From: Turritopsis dohrnii
Taxonomy: Eukaryota > Cnidaria > Hydrozoa > Anthoathecata > Oceaniidae
DNA length: 64,000 bases
Direction: 5' to 3'
NCBI GenBank assembly: GCA_027922465.2
Contig: BQMF02000016.1
Coordinates: forward strand, 186,001-250,000
Of this stretch, positions 11,134 through 20,323 are shown piece by piece; positions within the stretch are counted from its first letter, which is position 1, and the number at the start of each line of letters is the position of its first letter. Position numbers and translations under genes: made by a program. A model generated the notes under the pieces. The model searched no databases, had not been told where the DNA came from, and saw nothing but the letters and a program-made list of their open reading frames with translations.

Positions 11134-11447
11134 TCCAGACCAGAACAAGAAAAAAATGATGTGAAAACACGCGGCCGCGTCTTTTGCCGCGCCTTTTATC
11201 ATTGCTTTAAGAAATAAAATAAGCAGTAAAATACGCGGCCGCGTCTTTTCTCCGCTTGTTTGACAAAGATATATTGCAGACCAGAAAATAAAACAAGCGG
11301 GAAAATAGGCGGCAAAAAGCGCGGCCGCGTATTATAACTGGCGGCCGCGTGTTATAACTGGCGGCCGCGTGTTATAAGGCGCGGCCGCGTGTTTTCACAT
11401 GCGTTTGTAGATAATATGAAAGTAAAGTGTCCGAATCAGCCACGGTA
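11134..11447. repeat. Right terminal inverted repeat of the IS3EU-like element
   Basis: Exact inverted copy of 6841-7154 with six GCGGCCGC palindromes. The HECT start codon is 85 bp inside it, so the repeat probably includes or abuts that gene's promoter. Confidence 0.85.
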
Positions 11448-14151
11448 CGGTACTGCATTGTCCGTAACAAAATTTACGTAATTTTTTGTAACTTCACTTT
11501 CAACCGATACATCATCGTTTTGTATACGACTTATAAAATCAGCAATGTTCTTGCTACCTCTATATGTAATTTTATATCGATAATCTTGCAATTTTAATTG
11601 CCATCTTTCTATTTTCGGACTGGCACGGTTTCGATTTTTAAATATAAATTGTAGAGGATGATGATCAACGATAACCTCAAACGGACGATGAAATAGATAT
11701 ATGTGAAGTTTTTCGATACTCCATATAACTGCGAGAGCTTCTTTTTCTGTGATTGAATATTTCTTTTCTGCATCAGATAACGATCGAGAGATGTAGCATA
11801 CTGGTCTTAAGTATCCACTATCGTCTGGTTGTAAAAGTATACCCCCGACTGAATGGTCACAAGCGTCTACCCAAAGTTTGCACTCTCTATCTGGATCGAA
11901 ATAAGTGACGACAGAATCACTGGTTAACTCAGTTTTTAATAGCTGAAACGCTTGCTCTTGACGTCCTGTCCACTCAAATTTAACATTTAATTTAATTAAT
12001 TCACGTAACGGTGCTGTTTTCTCTGAAAAATTTTCGATGAATCGGCTCATATATGTACATAGTCCAAGGAATGATTTTAATTCCGCTTGGTTACGGGGCG
12101 GTTTCGCATTTCGTAAACACTCTACTTTCGCTGGATCTGGTTTTATTCCATCTTTAGATAAAATAACACCAAAAAAATTAATACTTGATTGTCCTAATAA
12201 ACATTTTGGACCATTAGCTTTAAAACCATGCTGACGTAATCTTTTAAGTAATTCTCGTAGATTTTGATTGTGCTCGGAACGTGTTTTTCCATAAACGATT
12301 ATATCATCGGAAATACACTTTACACCTTTCAAATCGGTGATTTTGGATTGTAAGCATTTCTGAAAAATGTCGCCAGCGTCCGAAATTCCATAAATCAAAC
12401 GAGTAAAACGATAAATACCGTCTTCAGTGATTATATTCATTAACTGTCTAGATTTCTCATCGAGCTCAATTTGTGTATAAGCTTCACGAAGATCTATCTT
12501 ACTGAATACTGTAGCACCTGACATTTCGTCGGTCAGTGAGTCTAGTGTTGGTATCGGAAATTTTTCGTTAATAATCGCTTTATTGATTTCTCTGGCGTCT
12601 ATACAAATTCTTATGTCTCCATTTGGTTTAGGAGTTGTTACAATATTACTTATCCAGCCCTGAGGCGTGTCGACTTTTTCGATAAGTCCTTCGTATTCCA
12701 TTTCCTTAAGTTTACGCTTGATTGCTTGCCTCAGTTGATACGGTTGACGTCGTAGAGGTTGTTGGACTCTTGGAATGTTTTGATCGATAGCTAAACTTGC
12801 TTTGTAATGTAAAAACTTTCCTTTTCCTCTAGTTAAATCGTTATATTCTTCACAAAGTTTTTGCAAGTCACGAGGAATATTTTTAAAACTTTCCTTCTTT
12901 GGGGTTTTTTGTTTATCGAAATGTACGGAATTTACAGAACCTTTGTCCTCAATTTTTAATAATAATAACTCTTTTGCTGTATTTAAACCGAGCAAGTTTC
13001 CAGCAGTTGGTTTATCGATTACGTGAACTTCACAACTTACAATACGATCTTTGCTTTCAATTGTTGTGGTAAATCGACCAATCATGCGAAGAGGTTCAGC
13101 AGCTCCGTATGAATAAACCTTTGTTTTGCTGCGTTTTAATTGGATGTTCTGTTGTTTTGTTATTTTCTGAAACGTGCTCTTATCGATCACATTGATCGTG
13201 GCACCACTATCTATAATCATAGGAACTGGTACCCCATTGATATGCAAGTTTGACGTTATGGTAGTTTTTCTATTTGCGTCATACGAACATGTGTTGACCG
13301 AAAATAGATTACTTTCAGAATCTGATGAACTTTCGGACTCACTTTTCTGCACGTTTCGAACATCTTGCTTCTGTTTGTTTGTATTTTTCGTGCGGCAAAC
13401 TTTCGAAAGATGATTTTTCTTTCCGCAATTATAACAAACTTTACCGATTGCTGGACAAGTTTTTAAGTGTCCTGTTGCGAAATTGTTCCCACATTTAAAA
13501 CATTTACGATTATTTGGGATACTTTGAGAGTCTGATTTCTGGTGAAATTTTCTTCGATTACTGAGCTTATTTATTCCTTCCGAATGTTCGTTTTCTTCTG
13601 GCTTTTCTCGCATTTCCGCAGCTTGTTTCGCAGACAATTCTTTATTTCTTGCAGTTTTGATTAGCTTTTCGAGCGTCAACTCTTCCTCATGAAGAAGTTC
13701 TTGTTTTAGCGAACTTGAATTGCAAGTAAAAATGAAATGATCTCGTACCTCCATATCTTTTTGTGCATCAAATTCACAAGTGTCTGATAATGATTTCAAA
13801 CGGGTAACATACGATGTAAATGATTCACCTTTTTCTTGTACTGCACATTTAAAAACATAGCGTTCGTACGTCACATTTTTCTTTGGTGCAAAATAACCTG
13901 TGAGTTTTGTTTTCACGTTATCGTAGGTGTCGTTTGTTTCTTTTAATGTTTTATATACTTCACGAATATTAGAACCACCAAGATGTAGAAGTAATGCTGT
14001 TTTCTGCTTTCCTTCGCTTATACCGGATGCGGTGATAAACAGTTCAAATTCTTCTAAATACTGGCTCCATTTTTTTGTCGATATTCGTCGAAGCGTTTTT
14101 GTCTACTTCGAACGGTTCCACACAAGGAATATTATTCATTAATTTCGACAT
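11448..14151 (-). pseudogene. Gypsy gag-pol, 5' part: gag, protease, RT, RNase H
   Basis: An ATG at 14151-14149 opens the gag. An extra A in a seven-A run near 14070 throws it out of frame, so the long open frame starts by 13916. Motifs in order on the minus strand are two zinc knuckles (CFKCGNNFATGHLKTC, CYNCGKKNHLSKVC), protease (MIIDSGATINV), RT (FSKIDLREAYTQIELDE and CISDDIIVYG, Ser in place of the usual Ala), and RNase H (LWVDACDHSVGG, ITEKEALAVIWSIEK, and a closing IADFISR). The last 12 bp of the open frame belong to the IS3EU-like tip. The integrase half is at 5602-6840. Confidence 0.88.
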
Positions 14152-14175
14152 TTTGATCCCAATCTCGTCGCCAAG

Positions 14176-14308
14176 TGTAACGTTTTATTGGATAGCTTAC
14201 ACGAAGTAAAAACGACCGTTTTCCTTGAGAAGTATCATAAGAATAATCTATTTACAAAGTAGTCACGTGATATAAATACGTGCTTAAAGTCATAGCTTGA
14301 ACATAACA
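14176..14308 (-). repeat. Gypsy LTR (5' LTR in element orientation)
   Basis: 133 bp matching 5457-5589, followed by the second ATAAT. It would carry the element's promoter. The Harbinger transposase frame resumes at 14314. Confidence 0.92.
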
Positions 14309-14313
14309 ATAAT

Positions 14314-14850
14314 GAGTTGGGAATTCCTGCTCCTACGCCACTTCCTTATGGATGGACCAACGTACCTTACGTTTTTGTGGGCGATGACGCTTTTGCACTG
14401 AAAAGCTATATGATGAAGCCATACCCTCAGAAAAATTTAACAGAAGAGAGGCGTATTTTCAATTACCGTTTAAGTCGTGCGCGAAGAATTTCAGAAAACC
14501 TTTTTAGTATTTTGGCAAATAAATGGCGCATTTTCCAACAGCCCTTAAATTTGTCTCCAGAAAAGGCAAGCACAATTACAACATGCGCTTTGGTTCTTCA
14601 TAATTTTCTACGAAAAAACAGCAGACAAGTTTATACTCCGCCTGGTTTAATTGATTACATTGATGGAAACGGCCGTTTAGTTCAAGGAAGCTGGAGATTG
14701 GAACAAGGGAATCCACTTGGAGTTTTTTCTACTTCAATTCAATCACAAGTTGGACGAAAAGCGCCGAAGAGTGCTAAAGTTGTTCGAGAAACTTTAAAAG
14801 ATTACTTCTTTGCTGAGGGAAGTGTTGAATGGCAATGGGAAAAAGCGTAA
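14314..14850 (+). pseudogene. H1 Harbinger transposase, 3' half
   Basis: 178 codons continue the transposase in the same frame right after the gypsy target duplication. It contains VGDDAFALKSYMMKPYP and the ERRIFNYRLSRARRISENLF helix (E301, third catalytic acid), then FSILANKWRIF and ALVLHNFL, all standard HARBI1 landmarks. The stop is TAA at 14848. Joined length is 418 residues, normal for the family. The only lesion is the retrotransposon. Confidence 0.9.
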
Positions 14851-14925
14851 ACAGTTTTATTTTATTTACTAGACGACTACTTGTTTAGAATATGTGTTTT
14901 AAGAAAAAGAATACAAGAATACAAT

Positions 14926-15252
14926 CTAAAATCTACTCGAACTCTTCGAGGCTTTCTTTACTGTATCAACAAATTTCAACTTTTGCATAAATGTCCAAGA
15001 GCTCTCATATAAATCTTCTGTACTTTGACCACTCTTGGTCTTGTTTTCCTTTGCCAACTCTCTCCCGTATTGGGCCCTAAGAGACTTCCATTTGGCCTGG
15101 ATGATAGTCAAATCAAGATTTAAATCTTCTTTTATTTCACTTAGCGCCTTTTCCTTAATATCCCTCTTTGAATAAGTTTTGTCAGAAACATCCCAAAGGC
15201 AAGACCTTTCTTCATACTGGTCAATTAATCTTTCTACCAGGTCGTCATCCAT
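14926..15252 (-). CDS. MADF-domain protein of Harbinger H1
   Basis: 108 codons starting ATG 15252. An MADF (Myb/SANT-like) fold is recognisable: LIDQYEERSCLWDVSDKTYSKRD, then KWKSLRAQYGRELAKENKTKSGQ and a final Trp-containing helix. PIF/Harbinger elements usually encode such a partner, which brings the transposase to the ends and to the nucleus. It is convergent with the transposase, 75 bp from its stop. The protein is short for the class, which commonly has a longer C-terminal tail, so a downstream exon may be missing. Confidence 0.75.
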   Translation of the reverse strand: MDDDLVERLIDQYEERSCLWDVSDKTYSKRDIKEKALSEIKEDLNLDLTIIQAKWKSLRAQYGRELAKENKTKSGQSTEDLYESSWTFMQKLKFVDTVKKASKSSSRF

Positions 15253-15619
15253 TTAAATTTATTTTGCTGGTTACTTGTTTCGAAGACGCAGCAGCTTCAG
15301 CCATTTTAAAATTTATTGTGGTTGTTTTCAATCCTTCCCTGCGTAAACCATAAATATTCGAACAAAAACATTCCAAAAGTTATTAATATAATTAGAAAAA
15401 ACGTTCGAAATTATGAAATGTTGCCAAAATGTTGGCCAACAATGTTGTCAGCTATTAGCAAATCGTAGCAACACCGGCAACATGCAGAATTAACCCAAAA
15501 TGTTGGTCAACATTTGTAAAAAAATTAATATGTACGTATAAGAAAAAACAGCGGTTTTTTGTTTGTACTCAAAGTTTCATGTCTGCATCGCAGGCAATCT
15601 TCAGCAAACTAAACCGTTA
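15253..15619. other. Non-coding part of H1 with subterminal repeats
   Basis: This is the region upstream of the MADF gene. It holds motifs like ATGTTGGCCAACA (15418-15530) that recur next to the H1 right end (18057-18150), probably transposase-binding repeats. No gene seen. Confidence 0.5.
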
Positions 15620-15732
15620 AGGCCCTGTTAGACGGTAAACTATTCGCTAAACTATTCCTAAAACAGACACAGAAAATTATTCTAATACGATAAATTATGG
15701 GTTTAAGTTTAAGGTTCATTCATTCATTAAAC

Positions 15733-17290
15733 ATGGGAGATGCAGTTGAAGATATTTTAGTTTGTTCAATTATTGCTTCTTCATGTATGGTATACAGCGA
15801 ATCATTGAACTCCGGAAAACGAAAAAGAAAATGCTGGGTATTGGATTATTTTAAGGCTAAAATACACGATCATTTTAAAATGACATTTTTTAAATGATCA
15901 TTGAAAACTGATCGTGTAAACGCTCAAAAAATGACGAAAAGTACCCATCATTTTCAACTGTCATTTAAAAATGATAACTCAAACATGTTTGAGTTTTCAT
16001 TTAAAAAATGATGGAATTTCTCTATTGAATTACGTCAGTTCTATTGTTTTACTCACTTTAGTATAGTCACGCGATGAGTTTTTGCAGCTTATGAAGGAGA
16101 AAAACAAAGTGACAGTTTGCATATTAAATAAACATGTCGTTGGTTAAGTTAGCATCAACTGACCAATTTATTAATTTGTGACAGAAACAGGAGATTTTGT
16201 GGAATGTTTCGTCCACAAATTACAAACGTAAGGACCAAAGAAGAAAGAGTATCGCGCATTACTGTGCAATGTTTCTCGATAGAAGACTCATTAAACTTCA
16301 TATTTCTTCAAAATTTTCCGGCGAAATTCTTAACAACTCTGAATATTCATAATGATCTCTTGCTTGAAATTCCTCACAAGCGTGTTATAAATTCCTAAGA
16401 AGTTTCGTTTTTGAAGTCAAGGTTTCACCCAATGTCTTCGTTTCTGCCTTTCATTTTCCTCTTTCGTCATTTGGACATAACAGCAACAACTACGTTTGCT
16501 GCCGCCGGAGTCCATGACTGAAAAGTACTCTTTTACCATAGAATTTTAGAAAAATGTTGTAATCATAAATGATCGTGTAAACAGATGTTCTAATCATTTT
16601 TTAAAGGATTAAAAAAATTATCATTTGTCATTTATCATTTTAAAATGATCGTGTATTTCAGCCTTAAGAGAACGTGACCAGTATGGAGCATATAAACTGA
16701 CTCTTCAAGAATTAAGATTGAACGATCCATATTCATTCAGACAATATCTGAGAATGAACACACACGTGTACGAGGTAGATATTTCTGAAGATTTTAGTTA
16801 AACGATAAAAGGAAATATGACAGTTCCGTATTTTCTTAAATAAACAAATGTCCTGGTGTTTATTCAAAATGAATATTTGGAGGGGACTTTCATTATAATT
16901 TGCTAATCGATAAATCATTGTTTTTTAGCTGTTAGTGGAACTGGTAGCACCAGCAATTGCCAAAAAGGAGACCAACATGAGAAAACTATTACTGCCGAGG
17001 AAAGACTCGCTGTCACACTGCGATTTCTTGCAACAGGCAATTCCTATTCTGATTTGGCGTTCCAATTTAGAATGCACCACTCAACAATTAGTGGAATTAT
17101 TCCTGAAGTTTTTCAAGCCATATACAAACGCCTAAAATCTGAATACTTGCGTGTACCTAATACAAAAGAAGAGTGGAAAGAAATCGCTGATAAAACAAGA
17201 GAGCGTTGGCAGTTTCCGAATTGCTTCGGAAAACATATCCCGATATTACATCCAAGAAATTCGGGGTCCGATTATTACAAATACACGTGT
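15733..17290 (+). pseudogene. H2 Harbinger transposase remnant
   Basis: Coding pieces are 15733-15850 (from MGDAVEDIL to WVLDYF), 16665-16770 (RERDQYGAYKLTLQELRLNDPYSFRQYL, ending at a GTAGAT donor), and from an acceptor at about 16928 to 17290 (ERLAVTLRFLATGNSYSDLAFQFRMHHSTISGIIPEVF, then RWQFPNCFGKHI and GSDYYKY). The conserved AIDGKH motif reads FGKHI, so the first catalytic Asp is missing, and everything after GSDYYKY is replaced by terminal-repeat sequence. A MITE and a one-base shift break the first junction. Confidence 0.8.
15855..16663. mobile_element. MITE (tips GGCTGAAATACACGATCA) inside H2
   Basis: Inverted ends GGCT(A/G)AAATACACGATCA followed by TTTTAAAATGA, flanked by TTAA (15851-15854 and 16664-16667). 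TTAA could also be read as TA or TTA. The interior has many ATGAT/ATCAT repeats close to the ends and no coding capacity. The same tip sequence recurs at 62768, 63173 and 63883, so this is a dispersed family. Confidence 0.75.
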
Positions 17291-17562
17291 TCGAGATTTC
17301 TATTTCAATGTCGGCACTCTTTGAACTTTGCTAAACTATTCGGAATAAAATCAAAACGATTTGATTTTATTCGAAGCGAAATTAAACTATTTTATTCCTT
17401 CTTTTACGAATTTTTGAATAGTTTACGAAACAATACACGATAAACTATTTCGTAAATTATTCTATTTTAAGTAACTTTATGGAATAGTTTAGCGAATAGT
17501 TTACCGTCTAACAGGGCCTTTAGGTAAAAAAACTACAATGTGATGGTTTCATTGAACTGACG

Positions 17563-18012
17563 TCAGTCATTGAGTCCGTGTTTGAACATTAGTTGGTGTT
17601 TTCTTCTATGTCTGCACTTGGCCATTATTTCAGTCCGCTTGTTGAGAAGGTTTTCGTACCGGTAGTTTGCAATTTCGTACTTCTCACATTGACACAGACG
17701 GCAATGTTTTGTTTCTGTTGAATATGCTTTGGTGTGTCTTATTATTCTCCATGATACTGTTGGTGTTCCGTTTTTCTTTCTGATCTTCCAATATTCAGCA
17801 GAGTGTTGTGTTGTTATATTTTTCGTTGGTAAACGAAGCGTTGTGTCCGTAATATTTTTGTTTGAATGTTGGCTCGCAAAGACCGACATATTTCATGGGT
17901 TGGTATTGGGGGATGTCGGCTGTGATTGTTGCTTCGTACACTAAGGAAGAGACCAGGCAGTTTCCATTCATTGGGCATTGCTTTTTGTCGGTACAGTTGC
18001 AGTTTGCAGTTT
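17563..18012 (-). pseudogene. Penelope-like GIY-YIG endonuclease fragment
   Basis: On the minus strand one frame reads CPMNGNCLVSSLVYEAT, then KYVGLCEPTFKQKYYGHNASF, the GIY-YIG core (YVG, FKxxY, H). After a stop and frameshift the frame 17889-17563 gives KHCRLCQCEKYEIANY and LLNKRTEIMAKCRHRRKHQL, the Cys/His tail typical of the nuclease end of Penelope-like retroelements. The RT domain is absent. The upstream border at 17996-18040 is a TGCAGTT-rich simple repeat. Confidence 0.75.
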
Positions 18013-18944
18013 GCAGTTTACAGTTGCAGTTGCAGTTTATTAAAAAAATTAATAAATGTTGGCCAACATTTTTGATGTTTTTTTCCCTCCGCCAACATGT
18101 TGTCAGCTATAGCAAATCGAGACAACATTGTTGGCCGAAATGTTGCTCGATTTGCGGCCGCCTTAAGGTTACTGTAAAGGAAAAAATTGGTAAAAATCAC
18201 ATTTTCTGATTTTTTGATATTATTATAGAGCGGAGCTTAATTTTCCATATGCAATAAATCTTTTTTGTCAAAAGTGTTTTTATTTCCCAAAATACGAGGA
18301 AAAACCGTTTTTGAGAGAAAATTCTGCAGGAGGATTTTAAATAAAACATGTAAACATTGATCCTCACCTTCAGTATGCATTATTAGAATGAATGAACTTT
18401 GTAGTTAGAAGCTTATCATCGTGTTTTTTATTGAACAAACAAATCAAATATTATTATTAAAAATTTTACGCCATGAACAGACAACGCTATCGAAAAAACG
18501 CATTTACTGCCAGTAGAAAAAGAAAACGAAAAATGTTTTTTCTTTTCCATTGAGTTAATCTAATTAGTCATTGCCATTAGATTGTTGAGAAAGAAAATTT
18601 ATAACAATAGAGCACCATTCCGCATGTTTGTTTATCATGCTGAAAGTTTCCAGCTGAGTAATTTTTTAAAACCGCGTTTTCTCAAAATTAAATTTATGTA
18701 AAAATTCTACCAATAAGGAGTTCCTGTGACACGAATATTTATCGAATTGCTAAAATAATTATACCCACGTGATCACAACAGACTGTACAACAAAACCGTG
18801 TCACAGTTTTTGAAATAATTATGCCAATCAAAAATAAATCGTTGCTTTAGCTTTGGAATTAGCATAATTATGTTACTTAAAACTTCTTTCTACGGTGGCT
18901 CATATCTGCCACCCATGTTGAGCTGCTGAATAAGGATTTCTACT

Positions 18945-19112
18945 GCGCAGTAGAATCGTGTCTACTGCGCAGTAGTTAGATCTCTACTGCGCAGTAGACA
19001 TAACTCTACTGCGCAGTAGAATCATCTCTACTGCGCGGTAGAATCATGTCTACTGCGCAGTAATCAGATTTCTACTGCGCAGTAGAAAGGTCTCTACCGC
19101 GCAGTAGAGGCC
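18945..19112. repeat. Left CTACTGCGCAGTAG array
   Basis: Eight copies of TCTACTGCGCAGTAGA or a one-base variant, spaced about 20-23 bp. The first copies are part of the terminal inverted repeat. Confidence 0.9.
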
Positions 19113-19442
19113 CTACCCTTTATATAAAACGTCTCGATACCTGAAGCATATGAGATATTGTGTGCATATGACGAGTGTAATTAATATCTATTTCGTTTTA
19201 TAACCTATGATCGATTACAAGTAATAAACCAGCCTAACATCAAAACATGTCGGTGAATGTGGAACAAGTAAGAACTTTCTTTTTAGATGTTTTCGTGCAC
19301 AAAAACAGTACAGTTTGATAATTTCGCCAGCGTTCAGTCTTTCAGGGCTACTTTGTTTGATTCTCCACTTAAAAAAGTAAACGTCATTTGTGACAGTTAG
19401 CTATAACTCTAAACCACTACTTATATTATTTAATGCTAATCG

Positions 19443-19957
19443 TTTTACTGCGCAGTAATTAATGCTCTACTGCGCAGTAGCAACAAACTTACTGCGCAGT
19501 AAAAAATGTGCTTCTGCGCAGTAATAAATTTTCTACTGCGCAGTAAGTCTACTGCGCAGTAGCAAAGCTCCTACTGCGCAGTAGAAAATTTATTACTGCG
19601 CAGTAAGTCTGTTGCTACTGCGCAGTAGAGCATTTACTACTGCGCAGTAATAAATGTTCTACTGCGCAGTAGGAGCTTTGCTACTGCGCAGTAGAGTATT
19701 TACTACTGTTCAGTAATAAATGTTCTACTGCGCAGTAGAAAATTTATTACTGCGCAGAAGCACATTTTCTACTGCGCATTAAGTTTGTTACTACTGCGCA
19801 GTAAAGCTAGAAATCTGGGATTTTCATCGGTATATGTATGACTTACTGCGCAGTAGGGACCTTACTACTGCGCAGTGGAGATCTAACTACTGCGCAGTGG
19901 AGATCTAATTACTGCGCAGTAGACATGATTCTACTGCGCAGTAGAAATCCTTATTCA
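19443..19957. repeat. Right CTACTGCGCAGTAG array
   Basis: More than twenty copies of the 14-bp palindrome or (T/C)TACTGCGCAGTA(A/G) variants, spaced mostly 20-24 bp. Spacers such as AAAATTTATT and GAGCTTTG recur in both orientations, so the array is also a larger inverted repeat centred near 19620. Confidence 0.9.
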
Positions 19958-20323
19958 ACAGCTCGACATGGGTGGCAGATATGAGCCACCGTATCTTTCA
20001 TCATAACTTTTGAAAGACTTAATTATTTAAAAAACGCTGACACGGTTTTTGAGTTCGATCTTTTGAGAACATGATGCAATAATCATTAGAAAGAAATTTC
20101 AAAAATCTGTGTCACAGGAACTTGTCAAACACAACTACAAACTTTTTTGTTTTCAGCTCAAATTTCCAAAAAATGATTAATTTACCTTTTTGCAAATTAG
20201 ACCATCTTTTAGAGGAAAAACAGAGCTTTTCAGAAATATATACTTTTATATAATAATTGTTTAAAACTTGGGAGTTATTGTGTAAAAACCAAAGGTGTGC
20301 ATTTTTCCTTTACAGTAACCTTA

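Larger units (their letters stand above)
6841..11447. mobile_element. IS3EU-like DNA transposon with HECT ligase gene
   Basis: The element has 314-bp terminal inverted repeats (6841-7154 and 11134-11447) that I find identical by eye, tips TACCGTGGCTGATTCGG, and a 6-bp duplication CGGTAC at 6835-6840 and 11448-11453. It holds two convergent genes: an integrase-fold transposase (7211-8404, plus) and a two-exon HECT ubiquitin ligase (11048-8588, minus). A 6-bp duplication, TA-starting tips and an IS3-like DDE transposase fit the IS3EU superfamily. That assignment is from remembered family traits, not a search. Both genes are unbroken and the repeats are perfect, so this is probably the youngest insertion in the stack. 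Confidence 0.85.
5457..14308 (-). mobile_element. Ty3/gypsy LTR retrotransposon inserted in H1
   Basis: Two 133-bp LTRs, identical as far as I can align them by eye, lie at 5457-5589 and 14176-14308, starting TGT and ending ACA and flanked by ATAAT (5452-5456 and 14309-14313). On the minus strand the order is LTR, a leader beginning CTTGGCGACGAGATTGGGAT (likely primer-binding site), gag with CCHC knuckles, protease, RT, RNase H, integrase, a purine tract AGGGGGAAGT, then LTR. Identical LTRs imply recent insertion. The pol is split by the IS3EU-like element at 6841-11447. Without it the element is about 4.2 kb. Confidence 0.92.
15620..17519 (+). mobile_element. Second PIF/Harbinger element H2, defective
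   Basis: Terminal repeats of 39 bp start AGGCCCTGTTAGACGG (15620) and are inverted at 17481-17519. The flanking duplication is TTA (15617-15619, 17520-17522). It carries the 5' two thirds of a HARBI1-like transposase, lacks the catalytic C-terminal part, and is split by a MITE at 15855-16663. It lies within H1's right arm. Confidence 0.85.
4602..18163 (+). mobile_element. PIF/Harbinger transposon H1, carrying nested insertions
   Basis: The terminal repeats begin AGGCGGCCGCAAATCGA at 4602 and end with its near-perfect complement at 18163, flanked by TAA on both sides (4599-4601 and 18164-18166). A 3-bp TWA duplication is the Harbinger hallmark. Subterminal copies of ATGTTGGCCAACAT-like motifs occur at both ends and near 15430. 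Coding content is a HARBI1-type transposase (4737-5456 plus 14314-14850) and a convergent MADF-domain protein (15252-14926), the usual two-gene layout. Removing the gypsy element, second Harbinger and Penelope piece leaves under 3 kb, a normal Harbinger size. Confidence 0.88.
18891..19993. mobile_element. Non-autonomous element C with palindrome arrays
   Basis: About 100-bp inverted ends start TACGGTGGCTCATATCTGCC at 18891 and are mirrored at 19993, with a 6-bp duplication TCTTTC (18885-18890, 19994-19999). Tip and duplication length resemble the IS3EU-like element (TACCGTGGCTG, 6 bp), so C may be a relative mobilised in trans. The interior is mostly two arrays of the palindrome CTACTGCGCAGTAG around a 300-bp unique centre with no coding region. 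Confidence 0.82.
18166..20321. mobile_element. TA-flanked non-autonomous element B
   Basis: 20-bp inverted ends AGGTTACTGTAAAGGAAAAA lie at 18166-18185 and 20302-20321. Taking out B and everything left of it down to 4601 leaves a single TA (4599-4600 / 20322-20323) and an open BEL frame, so the target was TA, as in Tc1/mariner-type elements. Outside the inner element C it is about 1.05 kb of AT-rich DNA with no gene seen (18186-18884 and 20000-20301). The superfamily is not proven. Confidence 0.75.

Noticed and set aside
18936..19970. Repeat-spacer array resembling CRISPR
   Set aside because: The repeats are 14-bp palindromes with short recurring spacers, flanked by transposon inverted ends and a target duplication, in eukaryotic DNA.
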